Positions 44,857-56,722 of a stretch of DNA of 64,000 nucleotides are shown here, piece after piece. This stretch comes from Enoplolaimus lenunculus (Eukaryota; Nematoda; Enoplea; Enoplida; Thoracostomopsidae), in NCBI GenBank assembly GCA_030248215.1, contig JASANG010003388.1, positions 1 through 64,000 of the forward strand, given 5' to 3'. Position numbers and translations under genes: made by a program. The notes beneath the pieces were generated by a model, which had not been told where the DNA came from, did not search any database, and was given only the letters and a program-made list of their open reading frames with translations. Each line of letters opens with the position of its first letter. Positions within the stretch are counted from its first letter, which is position 1.

Positions 44857-45330
44857 GCTCATGTAAAGATCAGGAGCGGAACGTTTTTCTTTTGGACTGT
44901 AACAGAGTAAGCTAAAGGTTTAGACTACTTTTTTCGCTTGGCTAAGCTTAGGCTTACGAATATACGCACTCTTACGCTTAGGTTTACGCTTAGGCTTAGG
45001 CTTAGGCTTAGGCTTAGGAATATGCACATAATACTGTACCGCCCCTGTTCTTTACATTGGTCCTATAATTTAAGAAGAGTCTTACCTTATTTTGAAACGA
45101 TTTGATGAACAGAATCGTCAATCATAGGTTTTGCATTGTTTACGTGTTTAGGTTTAAAGCTAAAATTCAAAGCTTAGGCTTAAGCTTAGGCTTAGGAATA
45201 TGCTCATTCTTACGCTAGGCTTAGGCTTAAGCTTACGCTTACGCTTAGGAATGCACTTATTCTTTGGCTTAGGCTTAGGTTTAGGCTTGGGAATATGCTC
45301 ATAATACTGTTCTGTCCCTGTTCTTTTGGC
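44857..45330. mobile_element. Family A element and a partial second copy
   Basis: The first runs from GGGCTCATGTAAAGATCAGG to TTCTTTACATTGG at about 45060. A second starts at about 45165, with TTAGGC runs and a GTCCCTGTTCTTTTGG end that lacks the usual terminus. Confidence 0.75.
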
Positions 45331-45696
45331 GTACAGTTCTGTAAAGAATGACAAATTTACACGCAAATACAATTTTAATGGTGATTTAATAGTTTTACTT
45401 GTACCGCAGTCTCTCGTATTATTTATCCGTTTCAAAGCAGCGTAGGCTGGAAAACCCTAAAAAGACCCCCAAGCTAAAATCCTGGCTGCCAGCCACTGGT
45501 TTACGCAAGGACAAATCCGAAGGTTTCTGAAGGGGACTGTCTGATAGTGAAAAACGTTCACGAGCGAAACGGCGAGAAGTCAAACGTAACTTTAGTACTA
45601 AATCTTAATACAAAATTTTGGTTTTGATTGCTGTTGAGGACGTAGGTTAGAGGGATCCTTGTATTTGGTTAAGCAACATTTTAGCTTCCGTTCCGG

Positions 45697-46012
45697 GGCC
45701 CATGTATTGAACAGGGCCGGACGGCTTTCCGGAGGGGCTGTAATAGAGTCCGTTTAAGCTTTAGACTATATTTTTTGCTTAGGCTTAGACTTAGGCTTAG
45801 GCTTAGGAAATAGCTTATCCTTAAGCTTAGGCTTAGGCTTAGACTTACCGTTAGGCTTAGGAAATAGTTCATCTTTACGCTTAAGGCTTAAGCTTAGACT
45901 TAGGCTTAGGCTTAGGAAATAGCTCATTTTTACGCTTAGGCTTAGGCTCAGACTTAGGCTTAATAGGTTTAGGAATATGCTGCTGTTCCGGCCCTGTTTT
46001 ATACATGGGCCC
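45697..46012. mobile_element. Long family A element with four TTAGGC blocks
   Basis: GGGCCCATGTATTGAACAGGGC to GCCCTGTTTTATACATGGGCC. Four (TTAGGC)n blocks are separated by GGAAATAGYTCATYTTTACG-type spacers. Confidence 0.88.
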
Positions 46013-46477
46013 GTTCAGGCAACAGATATAGTTTTTGAGTATACAAAGTCCGCATTAAACCATTGTTGTTAAAATGTTTGTTTTGGTATGCTGCGTACTA
46101 CAGCACAGCAGAAATGGATGATAGTTCGATAGAGCCATTAGCTGTATCTACTTGAAGCGGTTTCACTACAAAGCTTATTTGTGAATACGGTTGGTACCAA
46201 AGTTTTGGGTATACGAACCTTTAAAGTTTGCCATTTACACGAAACGCACGAAAAAATATTTGCGAATTTTTTATTCACAAAAGTACTTGTTTAGCGATAA
46301 AAGTGAAAAAGTTTTTTTTCCGAAATTTAAGACATTTTTTCAAAAATAACTAAAAAAACATTCATTTCTTATTTTAAAACAGGGATTTTTAGACTTTATT
46401 TCAAAACATTTTCTAAACGCTTTTCCTGTTATATCGGAGATATTTAAAACACACCTTCGTAAAACAAAATTGCTTAA

Positions 46478-46560
46478 AGACCTATTCACACGTACAAGTT
46501 CTTGCAGCAAATACTGGCACGTGCAAAAACGTTTTTTGGGAGCATAAACAAATAAATTTA
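46478..46560. repeat. Family F fragment
   Basis: AGACCTATTCACACGTACAAG and TACTGGCACGTGC, one end only. The rest of 46013-46818 shows no gene or clear repeat. Confidence 0.5.
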
Positions 46561-46818
46561 AATTTGTCGACCTACGCGTAGTCAGGTTATTAACTCATAA
46601 AGGTACACTCGACGTTGGAATTTTTTTTAAAACTTCATTCTTTAGTGAAAGATTTTGTAAAGCCTAAATGAGAGTTTTTGCGCCTATTGAAAGTTTTTGA
46701 AGCTGAGATGAAGCATATCACCCAATTAAGTTTAAATTCTAGTGTTATTTTGACAATGGCACAAGTTTCATTTAATATCAATGTTTAAAGTTTTTTGCAT
46801 AAGCATACAAATAAAATG

Positions 46819-46995
46819 GACCCTGTATAGAACAGAGCTGGAACAGTAGTATAAGCATATTCCTAAACCTAAGCCTAACCGTATGTATGAGCCTATTCCT
46901 AAGCCTAAGCCTAAGCCAAAAAATTTGTCTAAAGCTTAAACTGACTTTATTATAGCCTCTCCGGAAAACTATCCGGCCCTGTTCTATGCATGGGC
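46819..46995. mobile_element. Family A element
   Basis: GGACCCTGTATAGAACAGAGC to CCCTGTTCTATGCATGGGCC with a CCTAAG core. Confidence 0.8.
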
Positions 46996-47059
46996 CAATA
47001 AAATGATAGAAGTGATATTCTAAATTCCATTATTGATAGCTGCAATTTAGATACTTACA

Positions 47060-47225
47060 GACCCGTAACCAGCTCACCTTGCTAGACGGGTCAAAATAAT
47101 TTTCAGGAAGGGCATTTAAAGGTATTCAATGACTTACAAGCAAGGTTTAAAATCTTCTAGAGGGGCCCAAATCTTTTCCAGGGGAAGCTGCGCCCCCCTG
47201 CCCCCATCCTCTGGCTGCGGCCCCG
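47060..47225. repeat. Family K repeat, the fullest copy here
   Basis: GACCCGTAACCAGCTCACCT through TTTCAGGAAGGGCATTTAAA and GACTTACAAGCAAGG to a TGGCTGCGGCCCCGG end; the ends are loosely inverted. Confidence 0.6.
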
Positions 47226-47465
47226 GATACTTTGCATGCGCTATCCATCAGACTATTTTAAGAGCACAGGATTCCGAATCTGGAGTTGTAGTTGCGTTTT
47301 TTACTAATTTATTCGTTATATTTTGGAACAAATCTTTTTAAATGCATCAATGTAACGTATGTTACGGTCAAATGCAAGCAAGGATTTCTGTATGAAGATG
47401 GTCCCACTGTTCCTGTAAGAATAATTTTGTGTAAGTCAACTTGTGTCAGCTAACATGTCTTTATT

Positions 47466-47777
47466 AAAGCTGGAACGCTTTACATACGTATTTTGGGCAA
47501 TGTTACTGCGTAGAACAAATATTCACATAGACATATATAATTAATACTAGTCTGCCAGGTTTGCGCAATGCGCAAAAATTAGCGAAAGCACAAAAATTTT
47601 CTTGTAAATTTTCTTTTCATAAAACAATCACGTGTATTTCTTAATAAATTATTGTAAACAAAGTAATGCTGGAAACTTTTCATAGAACAATCACGTGTAT
47701 TTCTTAAGAAATTATTGTAAACAAAAAGTAACGCTGGAAAGCTGCCAAAAATACGTATGTGGGGCGTTCCAGCTTTA
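47466..47777. mobile_element. Family I element
   Basis: TTAAAGCTGGAACGCTTTACAT to ATGTGGGGCGTTCCAGCTTTAA, inverted. The inner block CATAGAACAATCACGTGTAT...AGTAAYGCTGGAAA is present twice in tandem. Confidence 0.82.
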
Positions 47778-47779
47778 AA

Positions 47780-48184
47780 CTTCAACAGCGTCTAAGATGC
47801 AAAATAGATTCGGTCTTCGTGCAGATTTGTCTTTGCGAAGGCTTAAGTTTGGTTTTGTTTTATATCAAACATGTTGAACATATACCAAACCCATCGCATT
47901 ACGAAATTTGCACATGCTTGCAACGACGTTTACTAGTATCTATTAAGAGATGAAATATTGTTCAAGACCGTAGGTAGTGCAGGGGGAACCCACTGCCTTT
48001 TCGACCTACGATCCAAAATATTGTAAACAATACCCGGTTACCTCAGAGGGGACTCTGTTTTAATATGGGTCACCTACTGGGATGAAAGTAGCTTATGTTC
48101 AGTATTATTGGGTTCGGCCATAATTTAATAATGTTAAGCTTAATATTATGAAATCTGGTTACGAGTTCGTATGGTACAATATAG

Positions 48185-48215
<31 letters not shown>

Positions 48216-48585
48216 TGTGTGTGTATTAAAATACTGGTTTTGTTCAAAAAACAGGTTTGTTGTAACCTAAAAATGGACCTGATCAATTCTTGAAAAGGGG
48301 CTTCTGAGCCTCTTCAAATTTTCACTCCGTCGTTTACCGATTTATGCAGTATTTGAAATTGAAAAAAGTGTAAAAAAATAGGTTCCAAAGTCAGAAATCT
48401 ATTTTGAATCCAATGAAAAATAACTGCTATTAAGAAGTATTAAGCAGTTTACTGATGAATACACAACTATTTTTAAAGTTAAAGCTGATTGCCTGTTAGA
48501 GTAAAAATTCGTCTAAAAACAGTAACAAAAAGGTTTTTAGAAAAACTAATTAACTAAATAGTTTTCATAGTCTGTGAGCACACAA
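47780..48585. other. Stretch without a supported gene, short microsatellite inside
   Basis: A compound (ATAC)n/(AT)n/(GT)n tract lies at about 48186-48225. No splice-consistent coding exon was found. Confidence 0.4.
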
Positions 48586-49171
48586 TGCAAAAAATGATGA
48601 GTCAAATTTTCTCTGTCCGAAATAGGCTCTGTGGGACTACACACACTGAGTTAAATTCGACTGCGCCAGAGTCAAACGTGCGACTGTGTGAGTCGAATTT
48701 GACTCTGGCGGAGACGAATTTGACTCAACTTGTGTAGTCCCGTGGAGCTTATTTCCGAGAGAGTCAATTTGACTCACCCTTTTTTGCAGTGCATATATGG
48801 CGAATTATACGCTGTAAACAAGTTAAGCATTGTGGTTTTAAGCATATGTTTCAGGTGTTCAGGAATAGTTTAGCGAAAATCACTTTGTGTTTTGTTATAT
48901 GCAAAATCCAAAATATCATGCGTACAGTAGGTATTGAAGTTCTTTTGGGATTTATTTTACACTGCAAAAAATGGTGAGTCAAGTTGACACTCTCCGAAAT
49001 CGGTTTTCCGGAATACACAAACTGAGTCAAAATTGAACTCTGCCAGAGTCAAATTCGACTTACTAATTCGCACATTTGACTCTGGCGGAAACGATTTTGA
49101 CTCAGCTTGTGTAGTCCCGTAGAGCCTATTTCGGAGAGAGCCAATTTGACTCACCATATTTTGCAGTGTAT
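48586..49171. mobile_element. Two family B MITEs in the same orientation
   Basis: Copies at about 48586-48793 (ACAATGCAAAAAATGATGAG to TTTTGCAGTGCA) and 48959-49171 (TACACTGCAAAAAATGGTGAG to ATTTTGCAGTGTA), separated by about 165 bp. Confidence 0.85.
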
Positions 49172-51400
49172 CGTTTGAACGCTGGTATTTTTTCGTTGCA
49201 CACCAGACGCCTTCATAAGGGAACAGAAGGCGAAAAAGTTAGTCGACTTATTGTTACCGTCACGAATTTGTGTCACATTTGATATATCAAAAATCTTGAG
49301 GCTTCGGTTCCAAGGGTTTCAGTTTATAAGTCGGGGCTGTTATATAAATAATTTTAAAGTTGAACTGAGTGTTTAAAGTATTATTTTGCTGCAGTTTTAA
49401 GCAGTGCATTCGGTCAACTCTCTGTCATTTTATGCCCGTATTCTCAAATGTGTGTAGCGCCTACAAATTAGTGATAAATGTATCTCGAATATATGCATGA
49501 TAACACCAATGGTAAATCCAATAGGAATACATAAATAATCCACGCCTGTCCTGAGACGGGCTGTGAATTATGTGCAAATTGTTTGTTCGAAGCCTGAATT
49601 AACCTTTAGATCCGTCTTTGCATATCGTTCCGAACCGTAGCCAGCTCATCATGTTATACAGAACTAAAAACATTTACGTAGAGAAAGAAGAAATTTGCCA
49701 TGATCTTCGGGGGAAGCTAAAATTTCTGCCTAGGAATGGACTATAATTAGCTCTGGGGGGGGGCTGCAATTTTTCATAGACTGACACAAAAACATTAATA
49801 TTTGTTATTACCGTTCAAAACAATTTGCACAGGAAGACAACTGAACACTTGGAATTAGGCTTTAGCTTTCAGTAATAGCACATAACTCCTGCAGCGTCTG
49901 ATTGAGTTGAATTCATACTCAAGTTATGGTGTAATAATCAAAACACACTTAAGTGCTCGTTTATAGACGGTTCGCTCTCACAAAATGTTATGCCACCTTT
50001 TCACAAAATGATTCGTTATTGAACCGAATATCAAATTTCATATTTTTAAACCGGAAACCGGTAACTGCCAAGACACTTCTTAGCCCTATTTTGAATACGA
50101 CGGCGGAGTAAAGACAGAGAGTAGTTTTGGCGTGGGAAGCAAAGGAAATTAGAATTTAGACAGATTCAAATTAACGTTCACATTTGTTTTCGATTTTCTG
50201 TGATTTGTTTGGAAACGTATCAAATTTGAAACACAATTGAAGATATTTATCCAATTCAGACGCGTGTGCAAACGAAGATAGCGTATATACATATATATAC
50301 ACTGCAAAAAATGTTGAGTCAAATTGACTCTTTCCGAAATAGGCTTTTCCGGGCTACACAAACTGAGTCAAATTGGATATGCCAGACGCATATGGACCCT
50401 TTGACAGGTCATACCCTTAGCTATAGAACGAAGAAATTTCTTATTACTAAACTTTAAATTAGTGTCTAGGGTGACACCCCCTACGTCCTGGGTGCCTAAC
50501 TCAGATTGGCTCGTCGAACGATTGGATGCAGTTGTAAAATTTTGACCAGTTTTAGATTACTTCAATACCGTCACATACGGTTCTAAAAGCATCAAATTTG
50601 AAGACTTAAAAGTTTCATATGGAATCTAATGCAACTAAGACGTCAAGCTACTCTGATTCGCTCCGCAATTAACAATTGCAATTCCGAACGGATTGCTTTT
50701 ACACAACAAACTGTGAGCTGTTCGCCACTAGCAGATGCAGAACACGGGGAGGGCGAGGGAGGCGGGCGTACGCCCCCCATAACAAATTTTTGAGATAAAA
50801 TGGTAAAGTCCAGGATCCGCCGCTGGTTGTCGCATTGTGTCACCGATAAATTAAACATTTACGGCGGTTCTTGATGGAAACTAACGGTAACGTTTAATGA
50901 TTTTTTGATGTCTACCATTAATACTCTGAAATCAGTGTCGGAGCCAATTGCAGAAGTTTAACCAACCCATCATATATTCCACCAAAAGCAAAAGAGTCAA
51001 ACTTGATTTGAAAAAGGTTCTCATGTTAACGATGCGTATACAAGCTATATACACGGCCAATAAAAATATTAAACACTATTAAAGCTTTGACTCTGGCATA
51101 GGAAACTACTGCGATTTATTTCGGCTGGCGGACCGGCCCCGTCCGCCAGGCCCGCGGGCGCCCGGTTCCAACCCTGATGGAAGGTACAAGTAAAAGACAA
51201 GGGCAACTAAAGTGCGTGCCAAACCGGTGCCCGCAACGTCCCAGCTTATCACTAATGGATAAAATATGTTATAAAATTGTTTGATAGCCATATTCCATCC
51301 TAGGGCGCATGCAGGATTATATTTCAGGATGTGATGAAATATTGTAAGAAATTTTTCTGACCTATAAGATTCAGATAGTTAGTAAAACCAAGAGCGGATA
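49172..51400. other. Mixed stretch of repeat fragments, no gene supported
   Basis: Fragments seen are a family H end near 49435, family K-like words near 49640-49760, the left half of a family B copy at 50299-50380 and a family J-like CCAGGATCCGCCGCTGG near 50815. A GC-rich CCAGGCCCGCGGGCGCCC block is at about 51147. Confidence 0.4.
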
Positions 51401-51401
51401 A

Positions 51402-51710
51402 TCGCTATTTAACAAGAGTATGTAACTGCACACAATCTGTGTAGAAAAGAATCTACCCGGCACACGTTGCGTTTTTACCACTCCCCTTTATTTAGCGGGG
51501 GTACAACCGGTGTGAACCATGACGCTTTATGTATTCGGCATCAAACACGCTCCTCTTATAGTTTAATTTAGGGGTATTCATGTGAAAGCGACCCCCCAAT
51601 AAACACGGGGGGAATCGGCCAAAACACACTACCCGGAGGTACACTTTGTACCCGGCGGGACTTCAAGTTGTGCACACTCTTGTCATTATCCACTCTTGGT
51701 AAAACGTATT
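51402..51710. mobile_element. Family E element
   Basis: GGATAATCGCTATTTAACAAG and GTGTAGAAAAGAATCTACCC on the left; CACACTCTTGTCATTATCCACTC on the right. The centre has CGTTGCGTTTTTACC, shared with the other copies. Confidence 0.8.
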
Positions 51711-51864
51711 TAAATGGTTTGCACTTGTCTCTCCAAATATGAGGGGAAACAATATATCATCCCCTTTCGTCCGTTCAGTTCACCGCGATCCTAGTTTCAG
51801 CTCTCAGCTGACTGCGTCTTATCGGCTTAACATTAATATTCGTATGAAAACGGTATTCTATTAG

Positions 51865-52152
51865 CTAAGTAATATTTGAAAATAACCATAATACATTTCG
51901 GTATACACAATTTAAGTCTAAAAATAAATCAGATTTAACGGTACCATTATTACTCGACCGGTTTCGGATATGACCCTTAGGCACGCAAAATTGTACCATG
52001 CATGGCTGGGTGAAATCTTTATATTTCGTGCCGCAGGCTTGGCATACTTGCGGGTTGCCCACCCCCCAAAAAATGCCACAACTTTGGAAGTTTTCTTGAA
52101 AAAAAAGTTCAAAGTTTCGCTTGTTTGTATTGACTGCTGTTAGTTTAAACAT
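51865..52152 (-). CDS. Candidate cysteine-containing ORF, 95 aa, unassigned
   Basis: An ATG-initiated minus-strand frame outside any repeat family. The middle has CQACGTKYKDFTQPCMVQFC, a CxxC...C...C spacing that could bind metal. No match to a known family was recognised. It may be a first exon, with possible donors inside, or chance; no downstream exon was found. Confidence 0.25.
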   Translation of the reverse strand: MFKLTAVNTNKRNFELFFQENFQSCGIFWGVGNPQVCQACGTKYKDFTQPCMVQFCVPKGHIRNRSSNNGTVKSDLFLDLNCVYRNVLWLFSNIT

Positions 52153-52563
52153 TTGTGTTCGGGTTTTGTGACTATAATTTTAATGTTTAGCGTTTGACGA
52201 ACGCGTTTGCCTGGTGAGTTGTTTTAGGGGAAAATACTCTCAGGTCCGACTCGTTGCAAGCCTTTCAAACACGGTTGCATATTTCATTTTACCAAAATTA
52301 CTTCTAGAACGCAATGGACTATTTGGCAGTTTAAAAAATTATAAATATCGCTGGCCAATCTAGGCAGGATGGCTGATGTATTCACTGGAAGGTTAGAGAA
52401 TCTGATTAGCTTTGCTTATTAAAGTTGATAAAACAATTTGCGTCTTTGATGCGTAATTTACCAAAATCAAACGACTACACTTTAAAACGTTTTACTTTGT
52501 ATTTAACAGCCGAAATGTAGGTAACTGTAAGGAAAATTTGTATCTAGATCATATATTATACGT

Positions 52564-52836
52564 TTAACCCTTTCTCACATGAATATTTTCAATTTTATAT
52601 GAAATGTAATTTCAACGTAAGATTCGATCCCCAGTCTTTCGGGTTGGAGGCGTTTCCGATGACCATTCAGCTATAGGAACTTGACGCTCGAGCGCGAGGG
52701 GTCTCTCAGGTCTAGTAGAGATTTTGCACTGCGCATATATGTTAGAATTGTTAAATACTGCGTACAGTGTCAGTGTTGCTCGTATATTACTTGTATTTAG
52801 TTGCTCATAGTATACTCTATGAGTTAAAGGGTTAAA
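52564..52836 (-). mobile_element. Family G element
   Basis: TAACCCTTTCTCACATGAAT on the left, TATGAGTTAAAGGGTTA on the right. On the minus strand GCTGAATGGTCATCGG and GGGATCGAATCTTAC replace the A and B boxes, so the tRNA part is more decayed than at 19042. Confidence 0.75.
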
Positions 52837-52989
52837 CAGTATCCCCTGTAAAACGTCTTTCGGTCAGACAATGGTCAATATTGTCCATTTTTGCTATTTT
52901 ACTAGACCGAATTACATCATTAATTACACTCGCCTGTGTCAGCTGATGAGAAATAATTGTAAATTGGAGGCTAAGGATTGCGCTGTACG

Positions 52990-53290
52990 TTTTATTTATT
53001 ATGCCGTCCGTCACCCGTCTGACGCCGTCCGTCACCCGTCTGACGCCGTCCGTCACTCGTCTGATGCCGTCCGTCACCCGTCTGACGCCGTCCGTCACTC
53101 GTCTGATGCCGTCCGTCACCCGTCTGACGCCGTCCGTCACCCGTCTGACGCCGTCCGTCACCCGTCTGACGCCGTCCGTCACTCGTCTGACGCCGTCCGT
53201 CACCCGTCTGACGCCGTCCGTCACCCGTCTGACGCCGTCCGTCCCTCGTCTGACGCCGTCCGTCACCCGTCTGACGCCGTCCATCTCCGT
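52990..53290. repeat. 21-bp minisatellite, about 14 units
   Basis: The unit is GCCGTCCGTCACCCGTCTGA plus C. As 21 is a multiple of 3, every frame is open on both strands, giving several long but spurious repetitive peptides. Flanking words CGGCGCCGTACGACAAGTATAGC recur near 12510, so the array probably sits in a repeat element. Confidence 0.93.
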
Positions 53291-53510
53291 CCGTAAGCGT
53301 CCGTCGTCGTTCGTCACTTTCACCACGGTGCGGTATCGTATGCGAATTATTCATGTACGATATTGTGTAGTGACGGGCGGCGATGGAAGGCGCCGTATAA
53401 TAACGGATGGTGACAGACGGCGCCGTACGACAAGTATAGCACAACCCTAAATTTGATTACAAAAACTTTTTGACTGTTAAGTATCGAACTGACCACGCTA
53501 GACATTGCGG

Positions 53511-53694
53511 CCCATGTTACTTTAAGGGGCGTCCAGGTTTCTGGTGGGTCCATAAAACAGTAAGTTTAGATCCTAGATTACATTTTTTGCTTACGCTTAG
53601 GCTTAGGCTTGGGATTAGGAACACATTTTTGCATAGACTTAGGCTTAGGAATACGCTTAATCTACTGTTTCGCCCCTTAAAGTAACATTGGTCG
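53511..53694. mobile_element. Family A, subfamily 2 element inside a 23-bp duplication
   Basis: GGCCCATGTTACTTTAAGGG to CCTTAAAGTAACATTGGTC. Both flanks carry GAACTGA..CGCT.GACATTGC (about 23 bp, 3 mismatches), much longer than an 8-bp target duplication. Confidence 0.8.
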
Positions 53695-53699
53695 AACTG

Positions 53700-55205
53700 A
53701 GCTCGCTTGACATTGCAATCAACATTTCAGTAAATTCAACTCAACGCCGCTTTAAACTTTACGTCTTTTCATTGGATTGTGGGACTGGCGAAAGTAAATG
53801 GTTGTGTAAGGTCAAGAAACCCAACAGGAATCAAAATCAAGATTTTGTATAACGATTTAGCACTAAAATTACAATTCACATCTCGCGTACACTTCCTTTG
53901 TGAGTTTTATCGTTGCTATGTCTTGCTCAACCCCCGTCCAAAATTTCTGAATCCGAAACCAGACCAAGAGTGTGTGAATTGAGGCACGTGTGGCATATTG
54001 GCCCATTTTCAATTAGACTTCCGTCAAATTCTTGCGCAGACACCGGCATTGAACCAACCCAAGCTGGCAGAGAGGGCTAAACCAGTTTTAGAGCCTCACA
54101 GGTCCGTGGCCAGCTCATCTTGCTCGGGGGACAAAAATTTTTTTCAGGATCGGCTAAAATTGTTTTAGGACGGCCATATAAGGTTTTTCAATAACATACA
54201 AGTAAGGCTGAAAATTTTTTGGAGGGTTGAAGTTTTTCCAAGTGAGATGAATTTTGCATGCCCTCCCGTTGGCTACGGGTTTGGAACCTTATTATTTTAT
54301 TGAATTTTTCATCCGAGACCAAACTTTTATGTTAACAGTGAAGAGTTTTTTCAAACGGGGGTCAGCTTCCGAACTGCAGCAAATGATGCAAAACCTACCG
54401 CCCCCTTTCTCAGTATACTTTTTCTCCTGGTCTCTAAGCCAAATTTTCTAACCGCAAAAAGGGGAGTGGGGTCGTATTGCCCCCCCCCTGCTTGTGCAAC
54501 AGTATTCGGTCCCCTCCTTTCTTTTTTTGGCAAAAGACCAGACGGCCAATTTTCACACGATTGGATGTGAAACTGAAAGTTTTCACGCGTCTTGGACGAC
54601 GCTGTGTCTATAAAAGCAACAACGCCACAGGCCAACGCGAAAACCCTCAATTTGACCCAAAAATACCCCACACTGACAGCTTTCAACAAGTTCTACTTAG
54701 CATTTCAAAATCGTATTGCCATATATTCTCTCATATACGCCCCTGTCTCTTTTGCTTATAAACATTATAACGGATTCTGTATACTTTTATACCCGGGGCA
54801 TCGCTTTTCGACGGCACCAGGAGGTTTATTAGCATCAAACTAACGTTTCCTTCAAGTATTTTTCACCATAAGGCTAATAGATTCTAGATTCAACGGATAT
54901 ATTACCATTTTCTCCAGTGTAAATTGTAAAAATTTCGTTCAGCCTCGGGTCTGCTATTCTCGATCATTGTAACCCCTACTATGCACCGACACAGTTTGTG
55001 TGAGGTTTAGACTTTTAAAATATATTTTGGTTTTGGCAGTTTTAAACTCGTCAGACATTCTATAGTTGGTGATCGGTCTATTTTCGGGTTCTAAGATCGA
55101 TTTTAGAATTTAGTTGGTACAGTTTGATCGTCACTGTGGTCGTTGACAGTGGTAGGGTCGTTAATGGTGCTAGTTTGGCGAGTTCAACCCGGTCTCGCAT
55201 AGAGT
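53700..55205. other. Stretch without a supported gene; family K copy inside
   Basis: A family K copy is at about 54105-54290. Open frames on both strands at 54350-54840 overlap and lack splice context or motifs. TCTATAAAAGC near 54609 is TATA-like but isolated. Confidence 0.35.
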
Positions 55206-55209
55206 ATTC

Positions 55210-55711
55210 GGCCTGTGTATACAACAATGCCAGAACAGTAGTATAAGCATATTCCTAAGCCTAAGCGTAAGCCGAAAGCTAAGCGTATGGATGAGCATAT
55301 TTCTAAGCCTAAGCCTAAGCCTAAGCCTAAGCCTAAGCCTAAGCCTAAGCCTAAGCCTAAGCCTAAGCCTAAGCCTAAGCCTAAGCCTAAGCCTAAGCCT
55401 AAGCCTAAGCCTAAGCCTAAGCCTAAGCCTAAGCCTAAGCCTAAGCCTAAGCCTAAGCCTAAGCCTAAGCCTAAGCCTAAGCCTAAGCCTAAGCCTAAGC
55501 CTAAGCCTAAGCCTAAGCCTAAGCCTAAGCCTAAGCCTAAGCCTAAACCTAAGCCTAAGCCTAAGCCTAAGCCTAAGCCTAAGCCTAAGCCTAAGCCTAA
55601 GCCTAAACCTAAGCCTAAGCCTAAGCCTAAGCAAAAAAATAGCCTAAATCTTAAACTGACTCTATTATAGCCCCTCCGCGAAACGATCCGGCCCTGTTCC
55701 ATACGGCGGCC
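55210..55711. mobile_element. Family A element with about 56 copies of TTAGGC
   Basis: The left end is GGCCTGTGTATACAACAATG and the right end GGCCCTGTTCCATACGGCGGCC. The core 55296-55632 is (CCTAAG)n, i.e. TTAGGC on the minus strand, interrupted by only two CCTAAA variants. It translates to Lys-Pro, Ser-Leu or Arg-Leu/Gly-Leu runs, none of which is a gene. Confidence 0.95.
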
Positions 55712-55847
55712 GAGTATTCTATGCGCAACACGTCGCAAATCGTGCGTGCAAAATAATGCACAAAGTGCAGCGTTTGGCAATTACTACGTGTATGTGTAGT
55801 ACAAAATTTTCACATGACGTGTGTTCCGAAAGGCATGGTACAATAGG

Positions 55848-55985
55848 AGCAGGGGCCTCCACACGGGGGGGCATTGGGTGGCCGTGTCCTCCACCTAATT
55901 TCGTCTCTGCCCCCCAATTTAAGACTCGGTCTAAAAGTAAACGATGTTGAATTGCATTTATAGAGACCGCCGAACTAATTCGGTG
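55848..55985. repeat. Family L repeat
   Basis: GGGGGGGCATTGGGTGGCCGTG, TCGGTCTAAAAGTAAACGATG and GACCGCCGAACTAATTCGG correspond to 36757-36870. Confidence 0.55.
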
Positions 55986-56292
55986 GTCTTGAGTTGACCG
56001 AATAATTGCGTAGCATCAAAAATATACCCATCTTGGTCTTGGGGCTGGTTGTGAATATAGCACGGAGTCCCCAGATGTAGTATATCTGAGTTCAAAGGAT
56101 AAATATCCCGTTTTCAATTGTCAGAGCATGTTTTACGGGACCAACAAATATTCTAACAAACATCCTGAACGAGAATATGTATAGCAATACAGTGTGACGC
56201 CGATGAAAACAAATGTTTGACATCCTGGTTTACTTGTTCATAGCGTTTTGTTTCCCGGAGACGTTTTTACTTCGATTGGCTTTAAAAACAAC

Positions 56293-56568
56293 TAAAACCC
56301 TTTTCACACGTGCAATTGTTGCGAGAACTCGCAGCTGCAACTTGCACTTGCTAGTTTTGTCAAAAATCCCGTTCGAAAAACTTGCAGCTACAAGCGATTC
56401 ATTCACAGCTACGAATTTAGTTTACTTGTGTCAATAACCATTCAAGTTCATTGAATTTATTGCAACCGTTTTTTCATTGGCTGATGAAAAAAATGCAATG
56501 TTCTGCGTGCAATTTGCAGCTGCGAGTTTCGCAGGAAATACTTGCACGTGTGAATAGGGATTAAGAAA
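56293..56568. mobile_element. Family F element
   Basis: ACCCTTTTCACACGTGCAATTG to ACTTGCACGTGTGAATAGGG, inverted, with CTGCAACTTGCA-type repeats inside. Confidence 0.82.
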
Positions 56569-56722
56569 AATCCGATTTGTTTAAATAGGTTCACACAAGA
56601 AATATTTTTGAATGTTTAAACAAAACGAACACAAGATATACAGTGCGTCAAATACATTGGTTTAAAATGCTGTAACTTCAACCTGGCCTGGTCAGACGAC
56701 GGCATCCTGGAATTTTACAATA

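Noticed and set aside
52832-53450. Repetitive frames of 140-164 aa on both strands
   Set aside because: The 21-bp minisatellite is open in every frame; the peptides have no fold-like content.
54350-54843. Overlapping frames on both strands near a TATAAAAG box
   Set aside because: Neither strand has a motif or splice pattern that favours it, so no gene is called.
55170-55780. Long frames of Lys-Pro, Ser-Leu, Arg-Leu and Gly-Leu repeats
   Set aside because: All are translations of the TTAGGC array in different frames; there is no non-repeat domain or splice context.
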